The notes: generated from the letters alone by a model not told the origin. Positions 9,445 through 17,967 are shown, counted from the first letter of the stretch. The stretch is DNA of 44,616 bases from Ralstonia sp. ASV6 (GCF_016429285.1 NZ_JAELUI010000040.1:1-44616), one strand, 5' to 3'. A program made the numbers and translations.

Positions 9445-9939
9445 TCAAGATTGTGGCGAGCAGTCCCGCAGGATCGGACTGCCCACGATCAGCCCGCCAC
9501 CGGTGCAGGTCCACTTCACCTTCGCGCCCTTCGAGAGTTGCGCTGCCAATTGCTCATGTTCTTTGCCCAATTGTGCATGCACGGGCATGAATTCGTTAGC
9601 CGTCGAAAGCTTTACGACGATCTTGTCCATGAAATCTTTGTCGATGCTCTGGACCGAGCCACTAACGAGGAGCGCTTTACCCTTGTATTTCTGATCCGCT
9701 GCTACCTCGTTTGCATTGTAGGCCTTGAACAGTTCGCTAGCGGTTACCGCCAGCGCCGGCTCGGTTGGCTTCACTTCAGCCGTTTCGTTGCCGCTTGAGG
9801 ACGCGTTTGAGGTCGAGCTGGAACTGGGAGAGCCAGCCTCCTTCTTCTCGCCAACAAACATACCAATAACAATCAGCGCAAAGATAATGCCTAGCAGCCA
9901 CTTGAAAATCTTCTTCACGACACTCTCCATTTTTCCCAT
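9445..9939 (-). CDS. Membrane-anchored OB-fold (tRNA_anti-like) protein
   Basis: A 164-residue protein of unknown role. It has one N-terminal membrane anchor (WLLGIIFALIVIGMFVG), a Ser/Thr/Asn-rich linker (SPSSSSTSNASSSGNET), then a small domain with ELFKAYNANEVAADQKYKGK and a later WTCTGGG segment. This pattern is typical of the tRNA_anti-like OB-fold domain found in many exported bacterial proteins. ATG at 9930 (MESVVKK) has a weak GGGA ahead of it and is an equally good start. Codon use is visibly less GC-rich than in the neighbours, and the gene lies alone and opposed to pel, so it looks like accessory DNA. No partner gene suggests a function. The family call is from memory of the pattern. 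Confidence 0.72.
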   Translation of the reverse strand: MGKMESVVKKIFKWLLGIIFALIVIGMFVGEKKEAGSPSSSSTSNASSSGNETAEVKPTEPALAVTASELFKAYNANEVAADQKYKGKALLVSGSVQSIDKDFMDKIVVKLSTANEFMPVHAQLGKEHEQLAAQLSKGAKVKWTCTGGGLIVGSPILRDCSPQS

Positions 9940-10363
9940 TGTGGGGTTGTAGAAACGAATCTTCTTCGCATTTTTGCGCGGGTACGGTTTCAGGCTGCTA
10001 TGTGCAAGGGGCGGTTATAGAATCACTGTGTCTAGCCAATGCACAACCGTCATTCTTTCGTGCTCTCCAAATGCAACGGCTAGTTGTGGCGAATTCTCCG
10101 CCCGCGTGTAGCGATAATATATCGAGATTATGTATCGAAAAATTGCGCGTCGAGCCGGCAGAGTATGAAATATCAACTGACACCCCTCCAAAGAAGGGGG
10201 TGAGCGGGCTATCTACATTGGGGGGACGGTTCAAACCAACATTGGTTTTGACAGATTGTTCATCTATAGCCCCACAACATCCCCCCTAACAACTCCGCAT
10301 TTGCGCAATACCCTCGCGCATCCTTAAGCTGCTGACAACATTTCCCCAAGTCGCAGCTTCTTC
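9940..10363. other. AT-richer intergenic stretch, no gene seen
   Basis: These 424 bases contain AT-rich runs unlike the flanks (near 10110-10140) and no convincing ORF. A short inverted repeat (CACCCC at 10181-10186 with GGGGTG at 10197-10202) is present. A TTGACA at 10248-10253 has no -10 box at proper spacing. The stretch must hold promoters for the OB-fold gene on the left and dadA on the right, but I cannot place them. The dadA start has no clear Shine-Dalgarno sequence. Confidence 0.5.
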
Positions 10364-11632
10364 ATGCAAATCGCAGTAGTCGGCGCCGGCATTATCGGCA
10401 TCAGCACGGCAGTCGCGCTGGCCCAGGAAGGTCATCAGGTCACGTTGATCGAACGCCACCCGGGCCCGGGCGAGGGCACCAGCTACGCCAACGGCGGCCA
10501 GCTTAGCTACAGCTATGTGGCGCCGCTGGCCGGCCCCGGCGTGCTTTCTCACGTACCGGGCTGGCTGCTGCGCAGCGATTCGCCGCTGCGCTTGAAGCCC
10601 ACGCTGGACCCAGCACTGCTGCGCTGGGGGCTGCGTTTCATCGCGGCCTGCAACCGCGAGCGCGCTGACCGCACTACGCGCGAACTGCTTGCGCTGTCGT
10701 TCTACAGTCGCGCCTGCATGGAAACCTTGCGCGAAGCATCGCCCGAGCTGGCTTTCAGCTTTGCCCGACGCGGCAAGCTGGTGGTGCACCGTGATGCCGC
10801 AGCATTCGAGTCCGCGCGCGCCCAGGTCGGCTACCAGGCCACGCTGGGCTGCGAGCAGCACGCGCTGTCCGCCGCCGAGACCATTGCCCACGAACCCGCA
10901 CTCGATGGGGTGCGCGACCAGATCGTCGGTGCGATCTATACGCCAGATGAAGACGTGGCCGACTGCCATCAACTCTGCGTCGGCTTGTTCAACCGGCTGC
11001 GCGAGATGCCCAACGTGACGCTGCGCTTCAATACCGGCGTCAGCGCGTTGTGGACGGAGGGCCGTCGCGTGCGCGGCTTGAAGCTGGCCAATGGCGAGCA
11101 GTTCGCTGCGGATGCGGTGGTGATGGCGGCAGGCGTGACCAGCGCCAAGCTGCTCGGCCCGCTGGGCATCGACCCCGGGCTGTATCCGCTCAAGGGCTAC
11201 AGCATCAGCCTACCGCTGGGCGAAGGCGATGTTGCGCCGCGCATCAGCGTGACGGACGCGGCGCGCAAGATCGTCTATGCCCGCATCGGGCAAACGCTGC
11301 GCGTGGCCGGCATGGCCGATCTGGTCGGTTGGTCGACCACGCTCGATACCCGCCGCGTGCAGACCTTGTACGACGAAACCCGCGCGCTGTTTCCCGGCGC
11401 CATGCGTGCCAATGACGCGGGTGCCGATGCCGCGCCGTGGGCGGGCATGCGCCCGGCAACGCCGACCGGTGTGCCGGTGGTCGGTACTTCGCCGGTGGAG
11501 GGTCTGTGGCTGAATGTTGGCCACGGGGCGCTGGGCTTTACGCTGGCGCTTGGCAGCGCCTGCCTGCTGACTGACATGATTGCGGGGCGCAAGCCAGCAA
11601 TTTCTCCAGTACCGTATGCGCTGGCTGCTTGA
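10364..11632 (+). CDS. dadA: D-amino-acid dehydrogenase (FAD), DadA family
   Basis: An FAD-dependent oxidoreductase of the DAO family that would deaminate D-amino acids to 2-oxo acids and pass electrons to the respiratory chain. The 422-residue protein opens with the dinucleotide motif GAGIIG (residues 7-12). The DadA-like substrate-domain start GTSYANGGQLSYSYVAPLAGPG follows, and the protein ends with the second FAD segment GLWLNVGHGALGFTLALGSA. Family members are usually 410-435 residues. A polar amino-acid binding-protein gene lies 102 bp downstream on the same strand, suggesting joint use of an imported amino acid. The exact substrate is open, because paralogues of this family are common. 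An upstream Shine-Dalgarno sequence is weak. Confidence 0.85.
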   Translation: MQIAVVGAGIIGISTAVALAQEGHQVTLIERHPGPGEGTSYANGGQLSYSYVAPLAGPGVLSHVPGWLLRSDSPLRLKPTLDPALLRWGLRFIAACNRERADRTTRELLALSFYSRACMETLREASPELAFSFARRGKLVVHRDAAAFESARAQVGYQATLGCEQHALSAAETIAHEPALDGVRDQIVGAIYTPDEDVADCHQLCVGLFNRLREMPNVTLRFNTGVSALWTEGRRVRGLKLANGEQFAADAVVMAAGVTSAKLLGPLGIDPGLYPLKGYSISLPLGEGDVAPRISVTDAARKIVYARIGQTLRVAGMADLVGWSTTLDTRRVQTLYDETRALFPGAMRANDAGADAAPWAGMRPATPTGVPVVGTSPVEGLWLNVGHGALGFTLALGSACLLTDMIAGRKPAISPVPYALAA

Positions 11633-11662
11633 TCCAAGGACAAGAGATTCAAAAGACCGAAC

Positions 11663-11683
11663 GTGCAAGCTGATGGCTTGCGC
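11663..11683 (+). other. Intercistronic stem-loop
   Basis: GTGCAAGC and GCTTGCGC pair over 8 bp (one G-U) around the loop TGATG, between dadA and the binding-protein gene. No T-run follows, so read-through is likely. It may protect or separate the downstream message. Confidence 0.35.
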
Positions 11684-11734
11684 CAATTGGTAACCAAAGA
11701 AGTCTGGAGCGAACACACCCAAAGGAGGGGAAGC

Positions 11735-12670
11735 ATGAAAACGCTGCATCCGATCAATTCGACCAAACGCATCCTGTGCGGACTGACGCTGGCTGCGGCC
11801 GGTGCCCTGGCTGTGCTGTCCACTGGTGCGCAGGCGCAGTCGAACGACACGCTGGCGAAGATCAAGCAATCGGGCGTGATTTCCGTCGGCTATCGTGAGT
11901 CGTCGATTCCGTTCTCGTACCAGGCCGATGCCAACACCATCACCGGTTACTCGCAGGAGATTTCCAACCTGATCGTTGCCGGTGTGGAGAAGAAGCTGGG
12001 CGTATCCAAGCTGCAGGTCAAGCTCACGCCGATCACCTCGCAAAACCGCATCTCGCTGCTGCAGAACGGCACGATCGACTTCGAGTGCGGCTCGACCACC
12101 AACAACCTTGATCGCCAGAAGCAGGTCGCGTTTTCGAACAATATCTTCATCTACGGCATGCTGATGCTGGTGAAGAAGGATTCGGGCATCAAGGACTTCC
12201 CCGACCTGAAGGGCAAGACCGTGGTGACCACCGCGGGCACGACGGAAGACCGCATCCTGCAGAAGATGAACGGTGAAGCGAAGGATGCCGACAAGATGAA
12301 CCTGATCCTCGCCAAGGATCACGGCCAGGCATTCCTGACGCTGGAGTCGGGCCGAGCCGTCGCCTTCGTGATGGATGAGCCGCTGTTGTATGGCGAACGC
12401 ACCAAGGCCAAGAACCAGAACGACTGGGTGGTGGTCGGCACGCCGCTGCAGACCGAGACCTACGCGTGCATGATGCGCAAGGACGATCCGGCGTTCAAGA
12501 AGGTGGCCGATGACGTGATTGCCGACCTGATGAAATCGGGCAAGGCCAATGACCTGTACAAGAAGTGGTTCCTGTCGCCGATTCCGCCGAAGGGCCTGAA
12601 CCTGAACTACCCGATGACGGCTGGGATGAAGGATCTGTACGCGCACCCGAACGACAAGGCGATTCAATAA
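11735..12670 (+). CDS. Polar amino-acid ABC transporter, periplasmic binding protein
   Basis: A family 3 extracellular solute-binding protein (311 residues) of the glutamate/aspartate type. An Ala-rich signal peptide (LTLAAAGALAVLSTGAQAQS) precedes the mature N-terminus. The domain then shows IKQSGVISVGYRESSIPFSY, the family signature around FECGSTTNNLDRQKQVAFS, and the C-terminal lobe ending WFLSPIPPKGLNLNYP. That C-terminus is typical of the GltI/AatJ subgroup. I chose ATG 11735 because AAAGGAGGGG lies just upstream. The open frame continues to 11663 but has no ribosome site there. A strong terminator follows at once. Its permeases and ATPase are probably the convergent set that begins at 12738 on the other strand. 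Confidence 0.9.
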   Translation: MKTLHPINSTKRILCGLTLAAAGALAVLSTGAQAQSNDTLAKIKQSGVISVGYRESSIPFSYQADANTITGYSQEISNLIVAGVEKKLGVSKLQVKLTPITSQNRISLLQNGTIDFECGSTTNNLDRQKQVAFSNNIFIYGMLMLVKKDSGIKDFPDLKGKTVVTTAGTTEDRILQKMNGEAKDADKMNLILAKDHGQAFLTLESGRAVAFVMDEPLLYGERTKAKNQNDWVVVGTPLQTETYACMMRKDDPAFKKVADDVIADLMKSGKANDLYKKWFLSPIPPKGLNLNYPMTAGMKDLYAHPNDKAIQ

Positions 12671-12691
12671 ATTCGCTGGCTGTACAAACGG

Positions 12692-12719
12692 AAACGGGGG
12701 ACATCGTCCCCCGTTTTTT
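12692..12719 (+). terminator. Rho-independent terminator
   Basis: Arms AAACGGGGGAC and GTCCCCCGTTT form an 11-bp stem with a 3-nt loop and run into six T. It lies 22 nt after the binding-protein stop and ends the + strand transcript. On the - strand it sits beyond the ATPase stop and may serve it weakly. Confidence 0.9.
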
Positions 12720-12737
12720 ATTGCGCAATGCCTGGGC

Positions 12738-13487
12738 TCACGCGGGTTGGGCCCACGGCGAGCGGATGTCCGCAAGGAAGCGCTGCGCACGTGGATGCTG
12801 TGGGCGTAAGAAGAAGTCTTCCGGCTTGGCGCGCTCCAGCACCTGGCCCTGGTCCATGAAGATCACGCGGTCGGCCACTTCGCGTGCAAAGCCCATTTCA
12901 TGTGTCACGCAGACCATGGTCATGCCGTCGCGGGCGAGGTCCTTCATCACCAGCAGCACTTCGTTCACCATCTCCGGGTCCAGCGCCGAGGTGGGCTCGT
13001 CGAACAGCATCACCGGCGGCTTCATCGCCAGTGCACGGGCAATTGCCACGCGTTGTTGCTGGCCGCCCGAGAGCTCGCCAGGGTAGGCGTTGGCCTTGTG
13101 CGGCAGGCCCACGCGTTCGAGCAGGCGCATCGCAAAGTCGCGCGCTTCCTGCGGCGGCATGCGCTTGAGCTGCACCGGTGCCAGCGTGCAGTTCTGCATG
13201 ACCGTCAGGTGCGGAAACAGGTTGAATTGCTGGAACACGAAGCCGATGCCACTGCGCAGGACATTCACGTTGACGCCGTGTGCATGCACGTCCTGCCCGT
13301 TGACGATGATGCGGCCTTTCTGGATCGCTTCCAGCCGGTTCAGCGTGCGGATCAGTGTTGACTTGCCCGAGCCCGACGGCCCGCACACCACCACGACCTC
13401 GCCCTGGGCGACGGTTTCATTGATGTCGACGAGGGCGTGATACTCGCCGTACCACTTGTCGACCTGTTCGATCGTAATCATGTTCAT
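12738..13487 (-). CDS. Polar amino-acid ABC transporter, ATP-binding protein
   Basis: ATPase of a polar amino-acid importer (GltL/GlnQ family, 249 residues). Walker A is GPSGSGKST, the signature is [15 protein letters not shown] and Walker B is [14 protein letters not shown], all intact. The start ATG at 13487 overlaps the stop of the upstream permease (ATGA); a second ATG six bases inside (MITIEQ) is possible. It is the last gene of a binding protein-permease-permease-ATPase operon on the - strand, the order seen in gltIJKL. Confidence 0.93.
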   Translation of the reverse strand: MNMITIEQVDKWYGEYHALVDINETVAQGEVVVVCGPSGSGKSTLIRTLNRLEAIQKGRIIVNGQDVHAHGVNVNVLRSGIGFVFQQFNLFPHLTVMQNCTLAPVQLKRMPPQEARDFAMRLLERVGLPHKANAYPGELSGGQQQRVAIARALAMKPPVMLFDEPTSALDPEMVNEVLLVMKDLARDGMTMVCVTHEMGFAREVADRVIFMDQGQVLERAKPEDFFLRPQHPRAQRFLADIRSPWAQPA

Positions 13488-14176
13488 GGTTTGGAAGGGG
13501 CTTGCGCTGCAAGGCGCCGCTCCAGGAAGAACGCCACGCGGGTCAGGCTGAAGCACATCACAAAATAGCTGATCGCCAGCAGGCCGTAGACCTCGGCAGA
13601 CTTGACCATGACGGCCGTGCTGATCTGGCCCGCCACGAACGACACCTCGGGCAGGCTGATGATGTAGCCGAGCGAGGTCTCCTTGATGGTGGAGACGAGT
13701 TGGTTGACGAGCGACGGCAGCATGTTGCGCAGCGCCTGGGGCAGGATCACGCGGCGCATCGCCTGCATATACGACAGGCCCAGCGAGCGGGCGGATTCCA
13801 TTTGCCCGCGCGGCAGGGCCTGGATCCCCGCGCGTACGATCTCCGCCAGATAGGCGCCGTCAAAGATAACCAGCGCGGTCAGCATGGTGCTGAACTGATC
13901 GGTGCGCTGGCCAGTGATGGTGGGCAGCAGGAAGTACGCCCAGAAGATCACCATCAGCAGCGGTGTGCCGCGCACCACGTAGACAAGCGCAGTGGCCGGC
14001 CAGCGCAGCACGGCAAACGGGCTCACGCGGCATAGGCCCAGCACGATACCCACCGGCAGCGCCAGGACCAGCCCGGCCGATGCCAACAGGAACGTCAGCG
14101 CCAGACCGCCCAGCGGGCCGTTCGGATACTGGCCGATCAGGTAGTAAACGCCGTAGGTTTGAATGAGTTCGAGCAT
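13484..14176 (-). CDS. Polar amino-acid ABC transporter, permease (GltK-like)
   Basis: Inner-membrane permease of the His/Glu/Gln/Arg/opine family, 230 residues with about five membrane segments. The cytoplasmic EAA loop appears as [24 protein letters not shown], followed by [17 protein letters not shown]. It overlaps the ATPase gene by 4 nt and is 12 nt downstream of the first permease gene. The two permeases would form a heterodimer. Confidence 0.92.
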   Translation of the reverse strand: MLELIQTYGVYYLIGQYPNGPLGGLALTFLLASAGLVLALPVGIVLGLCRVSPFAVLRWPATALVYVVRGTPLLMVIFWAYFLLPTITGQRTDQFSTMLTALVIFDGAYLAEIVRAGIQALPRGQMESARSLGLSYMQAMRRVILPQALRNMLPSLVNQLVSTIKETSLGYIISLPEVSFVAGQISTAVMVKSAEVYGLLAISYFVMCFSLTRVAFFLERRLAAQAPSKP

Positions 14177-14188
14177 GGCTACGACGTC

Positions 14189-14884
14189 CTAAAGCGTACG
14201 AACGGGGTAGCGATGCTGATACCAGGCCGAGAACACCGTGATCGCAATCGAAATGGTCAGATAGGCCGCCGTGGCAAACGCAAACGCCTCAAAGCCGCGG
14301 AAGGTGGCGGACTCCACCTGCTGTGCCTGGTACATCAGCTCAGCCACGCCGATCACCATGGCGATGCTGGAGTTCTTCCACAGGCTCAACGTTTGGCTGA
14401 CCAGCGGTGGTACGGTCACGCGCAGCGATTGCGGCAGCACCACGAGCCGCATCGCCTGAAGGAACGAGAGGCCGAGCGCGCGGCTGGCTTCCAGCTGCTC
14501 CTTCGGGATCGAGCGGATCCCGCTGCGGATGTCCTCCGCCATATAGGCGGCCGTGTAGAGCACCAGCGCAATGACGGCGCTCGTGGCCTCGTAGTTCAGG
14601 CTGTAGAGCCAGTCCTTGATGAACTGCGGCAGGATCTGCGGCGCGCCGAAATACCAGAACAGCATGTGCGCAAGCAGTGGCACATTGCGGATGGCTTCAA
14701 CGTAGGTCTGGCCGATGGCGCGCAACGGTGCAGCCGGCGCCAGGCGGAGCAGCGCCACCACGATCGCAAGCGGCAACGCCAGCACGAAGGCCAGCAGCGA
14801 CAGCTTGATCGACAGGAAGAACCCGCTGACAAGCCACTGGTGATACTGCCCCGAGAGCAGCATCGACAAATCAAATTGGGGCAT
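14189..14884 (-). CDS. Polar amino-acid ABC transporter, permease (GltJ-like)
   Basis: Second permease of the same importer, 231 residues. The EAA loop is EASRALGLSFLQAMRLVVLP, then VPPLVSQTLSLWKNSSIAMVIG. Its N-terminus (MPQFDLSMLLSGQYHQWL) and length fit the GltJ subgroup. The gene is separated from the upstream binding-protein gene by a strong stem-loop, which suggests a lower expression level than the binding protein. Confidence 0.92.
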   Translation of the reverse strand: MPQFDLSMLLSGQYHQWLVSGFFLSIKLSLLAFVLALPLAIVVALLRLAPAAPLRAIGQTYVEAIRNVPLLAHMLFWYFGAPQILPQFIKDWLYSLNYEATSAVIALVLYTAAYMAEDIRSGIRSIPKEQLEASRALGLSFLQAMRLVVLPQSLRVTVPPLVSQTLSLWKNSSIAMVIGVAELMYQAQQVESATFRGFEAFAFATAAYLTISIAITVFSAWYQHRYPVRTL

Positions 14885-14894
14885 GGAGTTTCAT

Positions 14895-14920
14895 GCCGCC
14901 CGGAGCGGTGTCCGGGCGGC
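14895..14920 (-). other. Intercistronic stem-loop between binding protein and permease
   Basis: Perfect 10-bp arms GCCGCCCGGA (14895-14904) and TCCGGGCGGC (14911-14920) enclose a 6-nt loop. No T-run follows. Such hairpins after binding-protein genes are known to stabilise the 5' message or reduce downstream transcription; here that is inference. Confidence 0.6.
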
Positions 14921-14931
14921 CCGACGTGTCA

Positions 14932-15777
14932 TTAATCGATCTTGTCGGTGGAAATCTTGAAAGTGCGCTGCGGGAAGGCCATCTTCGTGGTTGGGCCGAA
15001 CCACTTGTCGAACAGCTTCTGCGCGTCGCCGCTTTTTTCCATGCCGAGCAGCACGTCGTCAACCTGCTTCTTGAAGGCCGGCTCGCCCTTGCGGATACCC
15101 AGGGCGATGTGCTCGGTCGACAGGTTCTGCGGGAGGATCGCGTAGTCCTTGGCCACCGGGCCCATCTTGGCCATGTTGCCGATCAGCGTGGTCTCGTCGT
15201 TGACGTAGGCGGCGCCCTTGCCTTGCTGCAGGGCCAGCAGCGCCTGCGGGCTGTTGTCGAACGAAACCACATCGGCGTTCTTGATGGCCTTGGCGATGTT
15301 GGCTTCCATGGTGGAGCCCTTGACCGTCAGGAGCTTCTTGCCGTCCAGCTGGGCAAGCGACGTGATGCCGCTGTCTTTCTTGACCATGGCCTTCTGGCCA
15401 GTGATGAAGGTCGACACCGAGAAGTCGATCTGCGCCTCGCGCTCCTTGTTGTGCGTGAGCGAGGCGGCCAGCAGATCCACGCGGCCTTGCTGCAGTTCGG
15501 GCAGGCGCGCGGCCACGGCCAACTGCTTGAGCACGGGCTTCACGCCGATGCTCTTGGCCACGGCGTTGCACATGTCGACGTCGTAGCCGACGATCTCGCG
15601 GCTCATCGGGTCTTTCAGGTAGCTGAACGGCTCGTCGGTACCAAGCACACCGCAAACGAGTTCGCCCTTCTTCTTGATGTCGGCGAGTTGGTCGGCATGG
15701 ACGGTCGTGGCGACCAGGGTGGCAGCGGCCAGGATGGCCGCACCGGTAACTTGTGTCAGACGCCGGCTTGTTTTCAT
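14932..15777 (-). CDS. Polar amino-acid ABC transporter, periplasmic binding protein (operon copy)
   Basis: First gene of the importer operon: a family 3 solute-binding protein of 281 residues. It has a signal peptide (GAAILAAATLVATTVHADQ), the N-lobe start IKKKGELVCGVLGTDEPFSY, and the segment LPELQQGRVDLLAASLTHNK. ATG 15777 was chosen because AAGGAGG sits 6 nt ahead of it; the frame is open to 15840 without a ribosome site. The protein differs strongly from the other binding protein at 11735 (shorter and with a different C-terminus), so the two should bind different ligands while probably sharing one permease pair. Confidence 0.91.
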   Translation of the reverse strand: MKTSRRLTQVTGAAILAAATLVATTVHADQLADIKKKGELVCGVLGTDEPFSYLKDPMSREIVGYDVDMCNAVAKSIGVKPVLKQLAVAARLPELQQGRVDLLAASLTHNKEREAQIDFSVSTFITGQKAMVKKDSGITSLAQLDGKKLLTVKGSTMEANIAKAIKNADVVSFDNSPQALLALQQGKGAAYVNDETTLIGNMAKMGPVAKDYAILPQNLSTEHIALGIRKGEPAFKKQVDDVLLGMEKSGDAQKLFDKWFGPTTKMAFPQRTFKISTDKID

Positions 15778-16093
15778 CGGATTTCCTCCTTGACGACTTG
15801 GGTGGGTGGCAGTGCGTGAATCAAGATCGACCGCGAGCATACAGGCGTGCGATGGGCTTGGCTGCTCGCTATCCGGCTAACCATATGACGGCAGTGCAAG
15901 CCGCCCAACTATAGACCATGACGACTGGCGCAATCGTAGGCTGGCAAACGGATTGCGGCGGGTTTTCGGGTGGTCTGGAGCGCTGGCTGCGGTGGCTCAA
16001 ACGCAGGCGCTGCGCCACTGTTAAGCCTGAAAACCCGCGATGAGGGCGCGAAGAGCTTGATGCACGGCGTGCCTGTTATGGAAAGAAGACATG

Positions 16094-16118
16094 GGCTGCC
16101 ATTAATGACATGGCAGCC
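16094..16118 (-). terminator. Hairpin, probable terminator of the unknown exported-protein gene
   Basis: Perfect 9-bp arms GGCTGCCAT and ATGGCAGCC with a 7-nt loop lie 43 nt beyond the stop of the - strand gene ending at 16161. On the - strand a pyrimidine-rich but imperfect tail (CATGTCTTCTTTCC) follows. The remainder of 15778-16160 holds no gene I can support; it must contain the promoter of the binding-protein operon. Confidence 0.55.
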
Positions 16119-16160
16119 AACCCGGCTCCATCGGGGGATTCCCGGTGCCGCGCGCTGGTT

Positions 16161-16763
16161 TTACAAAGCGCCGCAGATGGCTTCGTTGATGGGCACGTCG
16201 CCGACCATCTCATGGTCGTTGCCGCGATAGCGGTAGACCAGGCTCAGGCCCAGGCGCGTCAGGATGCGCACGTCACCGTTGTTGCAGATGTTCTTTTGCA
16301 GGATCGGCACGAAGTTCAGACGGAAACCCTGCGAAGCAGCTGAGTGCGCCGCGTAGTTGGTCAGCGTGATGAGGAAGACGAGGTTCTTCTTCTGCGCCAG
16401 CGTGCATTGCACGAGCGCGGTCTCGCGGTCGAGCGGGATGGGGGTGAAACGGTTGATTTCCGTGCAGGCCTGGGTGAGCGCCCGGTCGGTATTGCGGGCC
16501 GGGCCGGTGAGGGCAGGCACGCCGGCTGCAGCGGTGCTGCGGCCGGTGGCGGCGCCGACCAGCATGCGTGCCAGCGGAGTCAACTCCTGCAGGGCAGCCG
16601 CTGCGGCCAAGGACTGCGATTGTGCCCACATGGGGCAGGCCAGCAACGGCAGGGCAATCGCCAGGGTGCGCGCAACGCTCGCCCGACCGCTCGTCTGAGG
16701 GCAGCGCTGGCGGTCTTTCACATCCAGACCGATCCGAATGGCGGCGTGTTGAGTCACAGACAT
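16161..16763 (-). CDS. Unrecognised exported protein
   Basis: I do not recognise this protein. From ATG 16763 it has about 200 residues. A hydrophobic, signal-like stretch (TLAIALPLLACPMWAQS) lies about 35 residues in, after a polar lead that is long for a signal peptide, so the real start may be further inside. The mature part is Ala-rich (SLAAAAALQELTPLARMLVG) and then more conserved-looking, with four Cys residues (ALTQACTEINRFTP, ALVQCTLAQKK, QKNICNNGDVRI, NEAICGAL) that could form disulphides. The Shine-Dalgarno-like AGAGG abuts the ATG too closely. The gene stands alone between pcaR and the importer operon, with a terminator on each side. Confidence 0.65.
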   Translation of the reverse strand: MSVTQHAAIRIGLDVKDRQRCPQTSGRASVARTLAIALPLLACPMWAQSQSLAAAAALQELTPLARMLVGAATGRSTAAAGVPALTGPARNTDRALTQACTEINRFTPIPLDRETALVQCTLAQKKNLVFLITLTNYAAHSAASQGFRLNFVPILQKNICNNGDVRILTRLGLSLVYRYRGNDHEMVGDVPINEAICGAL

Positions 16764-16794
16764 CCTCTTTGCCCACGGAGCCACAATTTTATTG

Positions 16795-16819
16795 AAAAAA
16801 ACGCCGGGATGCGAGGCGC
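16795..16819 (-). terminator. Rho-independent terminator of pcaR
   Basis: On the - strand GCGCC and GGCGT pair (one G-U) around a 9-nt loop and run straight into seven T. The structure starts 35 nt after the pcaR stop. Confidence 0.65.
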
Positions 16820-16853
16820 CTAATGCACCCAATCGCACGCAACTTGTCTGCGA

Positions 16854-17645
16854 TCAGGTCCGCACCCGCACCATTGCCGAGATGCGCTCGGCCGCTTCTT
16901 GCAACGGTTCGAGAAACTGTTTGGTCATCTGCTTGGCTGACGTACGGTTGGCCTGCCCGCTGATGTTCATGGCAGCGATGATATCGCCCGCCCGATTGCG
17001 GATCGGTGCTGACAGCGAGATCAGCCCTTCCTCCAACTCCTGGTCGACCAGCGCCCAGCCCTGTTGACGCACACCGGCAATGACATCCTTCAATGCATCG
17101 ACTTCGGTGACGGTGCGCTGCGTGCGCGCGCGGCGGTCGGATTCGCGCAGCACGATGTCAAGCCGATCTTCCGGCAGGCCGGACAGCAGCACGCGCCCCA
17201 TCGACGTACAGAACGCCGGCAGGCGGCTGCCGACCGCCAGGTTCAGCGCGATGATCTTTTGCGTGGGCACGCGCAGCACGTAGACGATTTCCGTGCCGTC
17301 GAGCACCGAGGCGGAGCAGCTCTCGTGCACCGTCTGCACCAGTTCCTCCATCACCGGCTCGGCGAGGTTCCAGAACGGCATCGAGGTGAGATAGGCGAAA
17401 CCCAGGTCGAGAATCTTGGGCGTGAGCCGGAACAGGCGCCCTTCAAAGCTGACGTAGCCCAGGCTCACCAGCGTGAGCAGGATGCGACGGGCGCCTGCGC
17501 GTGTGAGGCCGGTTGCTTCGGCAACCTCGGACAGCGTCTGCTCGGGCCGCTCTGCACTGAATGCGCGGATGACGGACAACCCGCGTGCAAAGGATTGCAC
17601 GTAGGAATCGCTGGGTTTTTCGGCAGGAAGTTCGGCGGCGGACAT
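16854..17645 (-). CDS. pcaR: IclR-family transcriptional regulator PcaR/PcaU/PobR type
   Basis: A 263-residue IclR-family regulator of the PcaR/PcaU/PobR subgroup, which senses beta-ketoadipate or protocatechuate. The winged helix lies near residues 20-85 (LSEVAEATGLTRAGARRILL as recognition region, then LGYVSFEGRLFRLTPKIL). The effector domain includes SCSASVLDGTEIVYVLRVPT and SRLPAFCTSMGRVLLSGLPE, hallmarks of this subgroup. It is divergent from pcaIJFBDC with a 322-bp gap holding a palindromic operator, so it very likely controls that operon. Which of the two effectors it uses cannot be told from sequence alone. Confidence 0.92.
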   Translation of the reverse strand: MSAAELPAEKPSDSYVQSFARGLSVIRAFSAERPEQTLSEVAEATGLTRAGARRILLTLVSLGYVSFEGRLFRLTPKILDLGFAYLTSMPFWNLAEPVMEELVQTVHESCSASVLDGTEIVYVLRVPTQKIIALNLAVGSRLPAFCTSMGRVLLSGLPEDRLDIVLRESDRRARTQRTVTEVDALKDVIAGVRQQGWALVDQELEEGLISLSAPIRNRAGDIIAAMNISGQANRTSAKQMTKQFLEPLQEAAERISAMVRVRT

Positions 17646-17734
17646 GCAGGGATGCGAAAGCGAAGTACTGGCCTCAAGACTACTGACATTCCAAGGGTTT
17701 CGCTACTCGAACGCTTGATCGCCATGCGTACGCC

Positions 17735-17764
17735 TTGACATGGACTGGAGCGCAGGCGTAGATT
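17735..17764 (+). promoter_or_regulatory. Possible sigma-70 promoter of pcaIJFBDC
   Basis: A perfect -35 box TTGACA (17735-17740) and TAGATT (17759-17764) are 18 bp apart. Transcription would start near 17771, just ahead of the operator. An alternative is a -10 box inside the operator (TATACC, 17790-17795) with a poor -35, as reported for Pseudomonas PcaR promoters. Confidence 0.4.
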
Positions 17765-17775
17765 AGTTCTTGGAT

Positions 17776-17799
17776 CGAACGTGAGTTCGTATACCGAAC
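17776..17799 (+). promoter_or_regulatory. PcaR-type operator (palindrome plus third half-site)
   Basis: The core GTTCGTATACCGAAC (17785-17799) is a near-perfect palindrome, GTTCG-N5-CGAAC. A further CGAAC half-site begins at 17776, 19 bp before the other CGAAC. This resembles the 15-bp PcaR motif of Pseudomonas putida and the three-half-site operators of Acinetobacter PcaU/PobR. The same core recurs at 27880. Binding by the adjacent PcaR is inferred. Confidence 0.72.
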
Positions 17800-17967
17800 A
17801 AAAAGAGGGCTGGGCCGGATAGCAAAGGCCCGCGTCGATTCAGTCGTCAATCAGGAGACTCGCAGGCCGCGCCTTTGCGGCCCGGCCATTTGCGTGACGG
17901 GTGGCCCGCGATGCTTCGAGCGGCGCCAGGCGATCAAAATGCGTGGCGCCCCTGCCGGAGAATGCAT

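Noticed and set aside
10246-10270. TTGACA at 10248 as the dadA promoter
   Set aside because: The only nearby -10-like sequence (CTATAG) is 10 bp away, too close.
15870-15920. Possible sigma-54 promoter (GG...GC pattern) upstream of the amino-acid binding-protein operon
   Set aside because: Spacing between GG and GC is wrong for the -24/-12 consensus.
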